Shown here piece by piece: positions 6,085 through 7,985 of a stretch of 7,985 nucleotides of DNA. Source of the stretch: Hyphomicrobiales bacterium (GTDB lineage: Bacteria > Pseudomonadota > Alphaproteobacteria > Rhizobiales > CAYWUX01); the NCBI GenBank assembly GCA_028279265.1, contig JANQOC010000295.1:1-7985 (forward strand), in the 5' to 3' direction. The translations under genes and the position numbers were made by a program. Below the pieces are notes generated by a model. That model had not been told where the DNA came from. It saw nothing but the letters and a program-made list of their open reading frames with translations, and ran no database searches. Each line of letters opens with the position of its first letter. The stretch's first letter is position 1.

Positions 6085-6794
6085 TGAGCACCAACCATTT
6101 CCGCGGTTTCGGACGAAACGATGCGGCCGTCATCCATATTGATCACGCGCGGGCAACGGTTAGCGAGATTGGGGTCATGGGTCACGAGGATGAGCGTCGC
6201 TCCATGACGGTCCTGCAAATCAAAAATCAGGTCCATGACCTGATGGCTGGTATTGCCGTCCAGATTACCTGTGGGTTCATCGGCGAGAAGAATTTTCGGG
6301 CGCGGCGCAATGGCCCGGGCCAGGGCGACGCACTGTTGTTCACCTCCCGAGAGTTGCGCCGGAAAATGATCGTGGCGATGGGACAGACCGACATCAGCAA
6401 GCGCCCGCTCGGCGATCTCCAGGGCATCCTCCTGCCCCAGGAACTCCATGGTCAGCGCGACATTTTCAATCGCCGTCATCGTCGGCACGAGGTGAAAGCT
6501 TTGGAACACGATGCCGATATTCTGCCCGCGGATCCGTGCCAGTTCATCCTCGCTCAGCTCGGTAAAGTTCTGCCCGACAATTTCCACAAGACCGGACGTT
6601 GCCTGTTCGAGGCCGGCCATGATCATCAGCAGCGATGTCTTGCCCGAACCGCTGGGTCCGACGATGCCCAGGGCTTCACCGTCAGCGATATCCAGATTAA
6701 TCCCTTTCAGGATATCGACATTTCCTGCACGGCTCGCCAGTGTCAGGCGTACATCGTCCAGATGCACGAGAGGAGGTAGACCGGGTGTATTCAT
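6081..6794 (-). CDS. ybbA: YbbA-type ABC transporter ATP-binding protein (LolD/MacB-like)
   Basis: This 237-residue cytoplasmic ATPase powers the permease encoded immediately downstream. Its motifs are in order: Walker A GPSGSGKT at 46-53, Q-loop Gln98 in VFQSFHLVPT, signature LSGGE at 148-152, Walker B ILLADEP at 168-174 with Glu173, D-loop GNLD at 176-179 and switch His206 in VTHD. The oddity is in the signature: the usual LSGGEQQR reads LSGGEQQC, with Cys155 (codon TGC at 6332-6330) where Arg is normal. It is one transition away from CGC. ATG 6794 is preceded by AGGAT (6807-6803) at 8 bases. The pairing with YbbP and the divergent tesA match the E. coli ybbA-ybbP/tesA locus. LolD would be the alternative name, but the large single permease and the tesA neighbour argue against it. 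Confidence 0.93.
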   Translation of the reverse strand: MNTPGLPPLVHLDDVRLTLASRAGNVDILKGINLDIADGEALGIVGPSGSGKTSLLMIMAGLEQATSGLVEIVGQNFTELSEDELARIRGQNIGIVFQSFHLVPTMTAIENVALTMEFLGQEDALEIAERALADVGLSHRHDHFPAQLSGGEQQCVALARAIAPRPKILLADEPTGNLDGNTSHQVMDLIFDLQDRHGATLILVTHDPNLANRCPRVINMDDGRIVSSETAEMVGAQ

Positions 6795-7061
6795 TAAACA
6801 TTATCCTGAAAAGCATTTTGCCGAACTTGCTCAGGAGAACGGCACGTTCTGCAGCAGTGCATCATTTTTTCAAAACTTGTGTCGTGACCAATTTTCATAA
6901 TTCGATCCACATCCGGACTTACATTACCCGCGCGTTTGCCATAAAGAGCCAAATGTAGTCAGACCGGTTGTATTTTGGTTAGCTAAGACCCAGAATCAAT
7001 ATTCCAAGCCCGAATCACGCGATAAAAGTAGGAACTGCGAAAATTTATCTGCTTTCAGTAA
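6795..7061. promoter_or_regulatory. Divergent intergenic region between ybbA and tesA
   Basis: These 267 bases must drive both ybbA-ybbP (minus) and tesA-thpR (plus), unless either is read from outside. Visible items are a perfect inverted repeat at 6836-6850 and two GAATC (GANTC) sites at 6993-6997 and 7012-7016, 19 bases apart. I find only poor sigma-70 matches, for example TTGTAT (6968-6973), 17 bases, CAGAAT (6991-6996) on the plus strand, and I do not call a promoter from them. Confidence 0.5.
6836..6850. repeat. Short inverted repeat upstream of ybbA
   Basis: AGAACG (6836-6841) and CGTTCT (6845-6850) are perfect reverse complements with a GCA spacer. It lies 42 bases before the ybbA start, so it could be a hairpin in the leader or an operator. 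It reads GAAC-N5-GTTC, one base wider than the Gram-positive SOS box, and unlike the direct-repeat LexA site usual in Alphaproteobacteria. Confidence 0.4.
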
Positions 7062-7775
7062 ATGATGGATAGAATACGTCAAATGATAAAATTCGGATTT
7101 TCACCACTGCTGCTGTTGCTGCTGGCTTTGCCGCTTGTATGGCCAGATGCTGTGCGAGCGCAAAATGCGTCCCTAAAGCCTGAGAAGCCTATTCGTATCG
7201 TCGCATATGGCGATAGTTTGACCGCCGGTTATCGATTGCCCCAGGACCAGGCTTTCCCCGTAAAGCTTGAAAAAGCTCTGCAAAATCGCGGACATAACGT
7301 GATTGTGATGAATTCAGGCGTTTCCGGGGATACGGCAGCGGCCGGGCTGGAGCGGCTCGAATGGTCGTTGCCTAAAAATCTGGATGCCGTGATACTCGAA
7401 CTCGGGGCGAATGACGCCCTGCGCGGGCTCTCTCCCGCCGTGACCAAACACGCCCTTGAGGAAATCATAAAAATCCTGAGAAGCCGCAACGCCGAAATCC
7501 TGATTGCCGGTATGCAGTCTCCCAGAGGGTACGGCCCCGAATATGCCGAAGCATTTGCCTCCATTTTTCCGACCCTGGCGGAAAAATACGATCTCATTCA
7601 TTATCCGTTCTTTTTGAAAGGCGTCGCACTGAGGCCGGAACTGAACTTGTCCGACGGCATGCACCCGAATGAGAAGGGTGTCGACGTCCTGGTTGAAAAC
7701 ATTCTTCCCAGTGTCGAAAATCTCATCCGGCGCGTTCGGGAAAAAAAATTGAAAGAAGCAACCGGACCGGGATAA
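7062..7775 (+). CDS. tesA: Secreted GDSL esterase, TesA-type lysophospholipase/acyl-CoA thioesterase/arylesterase
   Basis: This is a 237-residue SGNH hydrolase. E. coli TesA, its relative, is a periplasmic thioesterase I/protease I/lysophospholipase L1 that cleaves acyl thioesters and lysophospholipids. Residues 1-33 form a signal peptide: a basic start, a Leu-rich core (15-25) and probable cleavage after AVRA at 33. The catalytic blocks are complete: GDSLTAGY at 50-57 (nucleophile Ser52), SGVSGDT at 85-91 (oxyanion Gly89), ELGANDALRG at 113-122 (Asn117), and DGMH at 198-201 (Asp198, His201). The start is uncertain. ATGs at 7062, 7065 and 7083 are all possible and none has a strong ribosome binding site; all leave a usable signal peptide. 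It diverges from ybbA-ybbP, and thpR follows 12 bases after the stop, so the two probably form an operon. Confidence 0.93.
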   Translation: MMDRIRQMIKFGFSPLLLLLLALPLVWPDAVRAQNASLKPEKPIRIVAYGDSLTAGYRLPQDQAFPVKLEKALQNRGHNVIVMNSGVSGDTAAAGLERLEWSLPKNLDAVILELGANDALRGLSPAVTKHALEEIIKILRSRNAEILIAGMQSPRGYGPEYAEAFASIFPTLAEKYDLIHYPFFLKGVALRPELNLSDGMHPNEKGVDVLVENILPSVENLIRRVREKKLKEATGPG

Positions 7776-7787
7776 ATACTTCGGATT

Positions 7788-7985
7788 ATGCCGCGCCTCT
7801 TTACAGGGATCAGTCTCCCCGAACAGATCAAGCACCGTCTGCACCAGCTCTGCCAGGGTATACCCAATGCCAGATGGGTTGATGAAAGCGACCTGCACCT
7901 GACTTTGCGATTTATTGGCGATGTGGAACCATCCGATGCCGAGGAAATTGCCGCGGCCCTGTCCCAGATCAAACAGGATGCGTTT
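7788..7985 (+). CDS. thpR: RNA 2',3'-cyclic phosphodiesterase ThpR (LigT), N-terminal part, cut by window edge
   Basis: A frame of 66 codons opens at the ATG at 7788 and runs off the right edge, so it was checked by direct translation. It begins MPRLFTGISLPEQIK, a typical start of the 2H phosphoesterase family. It shows the first of the two catalytic HxT motifs as HLT at residues 37-39 in the setting DLHLTLRFIGD; the second would lie outside the window. ThpR opens 2',3'-cyclic phosphate RNA ends to 2'-phosphates and was first seen as a 2'-5' RNA ligase. It is a cytoplasmic protein. The gap of 12 bases after tesA suggests co-transcription. The ribosome binding site is weak. Confidence 0.88.
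   Translation, partial: MPRLFTGISLPEQIKHRLHQLCQGIPNARWVDESDLHLTLRFIGDVEPSDAEEIAAALSQIKQDAF

Noticed and set aside
6078..6779. A 233-codon open frame on the plus strand opposite ybbA.
   Set aside because: It mirrors almost exactly the ATPase gene, which has all ABC motifs. The antisense product resembles nothing I know.
6968..6996. A sigma-70-like promoter for tesA (TTGTAT, 17 bases, CAGAAT).
   Set aside because: It matches only three of six and four of six consensus bases, which is close to background in an AT-rich gap.
7314..7898. A 194-codon open frame on the minus strand across tesA and thpR.
   Set aside because: It lies opposite the complete catalytic blocks of TesA and the start of ThpR, and its product shows no family features.

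Overview
The window is ordinary chromosomal DNA from an alphaproteobacterium. The evidence is a DUF2794 protein, a family I know only from Alphaproteobacteria, together with moderate GC content and RpoH-type promoters with the CTTG-N17/18-C(Y)CATAT layout. I cannot name the genus. I see no mobile element, tRNA, rRNA, CRISPR array or phage gene. I also see no undescribed multi-gene system. The most interesting signals are regulatory.

Layout, left to right. At 1-785 (minus strand) lies the N-terminal part of the Hsp90 chaperone HtpG, cut by the window edge. It has a good heat-shock sigma-32-like promoter at 841-870. A 603-base gap follows, with a G-rich block, an AT-rich block and a palindrome centred on GAATC. 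Next is a DUF2794 gene on the plus strand (1389-1784). Convergent with it is a GNAT acetyltransferase of the phosphinothricin acetyltransferase type (1900-2403, minus). Upstream of that on the same strand is a Bax inhibitor-1 (YbhL/YccA-type) membrane protein gene (2526-3257, minus), which ends in a strong intrinsic terminator and has a second sigma-32-like promoter.

The right half is the conserved YbbA-YbbP-TesA locus. An ABC ATPase (6081-6794, minus) and a large FtsX/MacB-type permease (3499-6084, minus) overlap by GTGA. A secreted GDSL lysophospholipase/thioesterase TesA (7062-7775, plus) diverges from them. It is followed 12 bases later by the start of thpR, an RNA 2',3'-cyclic phosphodiesterase (7788 to the window edge).

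How the genes may work together. HtpG and the BI-1 protein, which is possibly linked to membrane protein quality control through FtsH, appear to share heat-shock control by promoter sequence. The ATPase and permease form one envelope ABC machine. The divergent secreted lipase is its likely functional partner, as in the E. coli arrangement. The DUF2794 and GNAT genes look like independent single-gene units.
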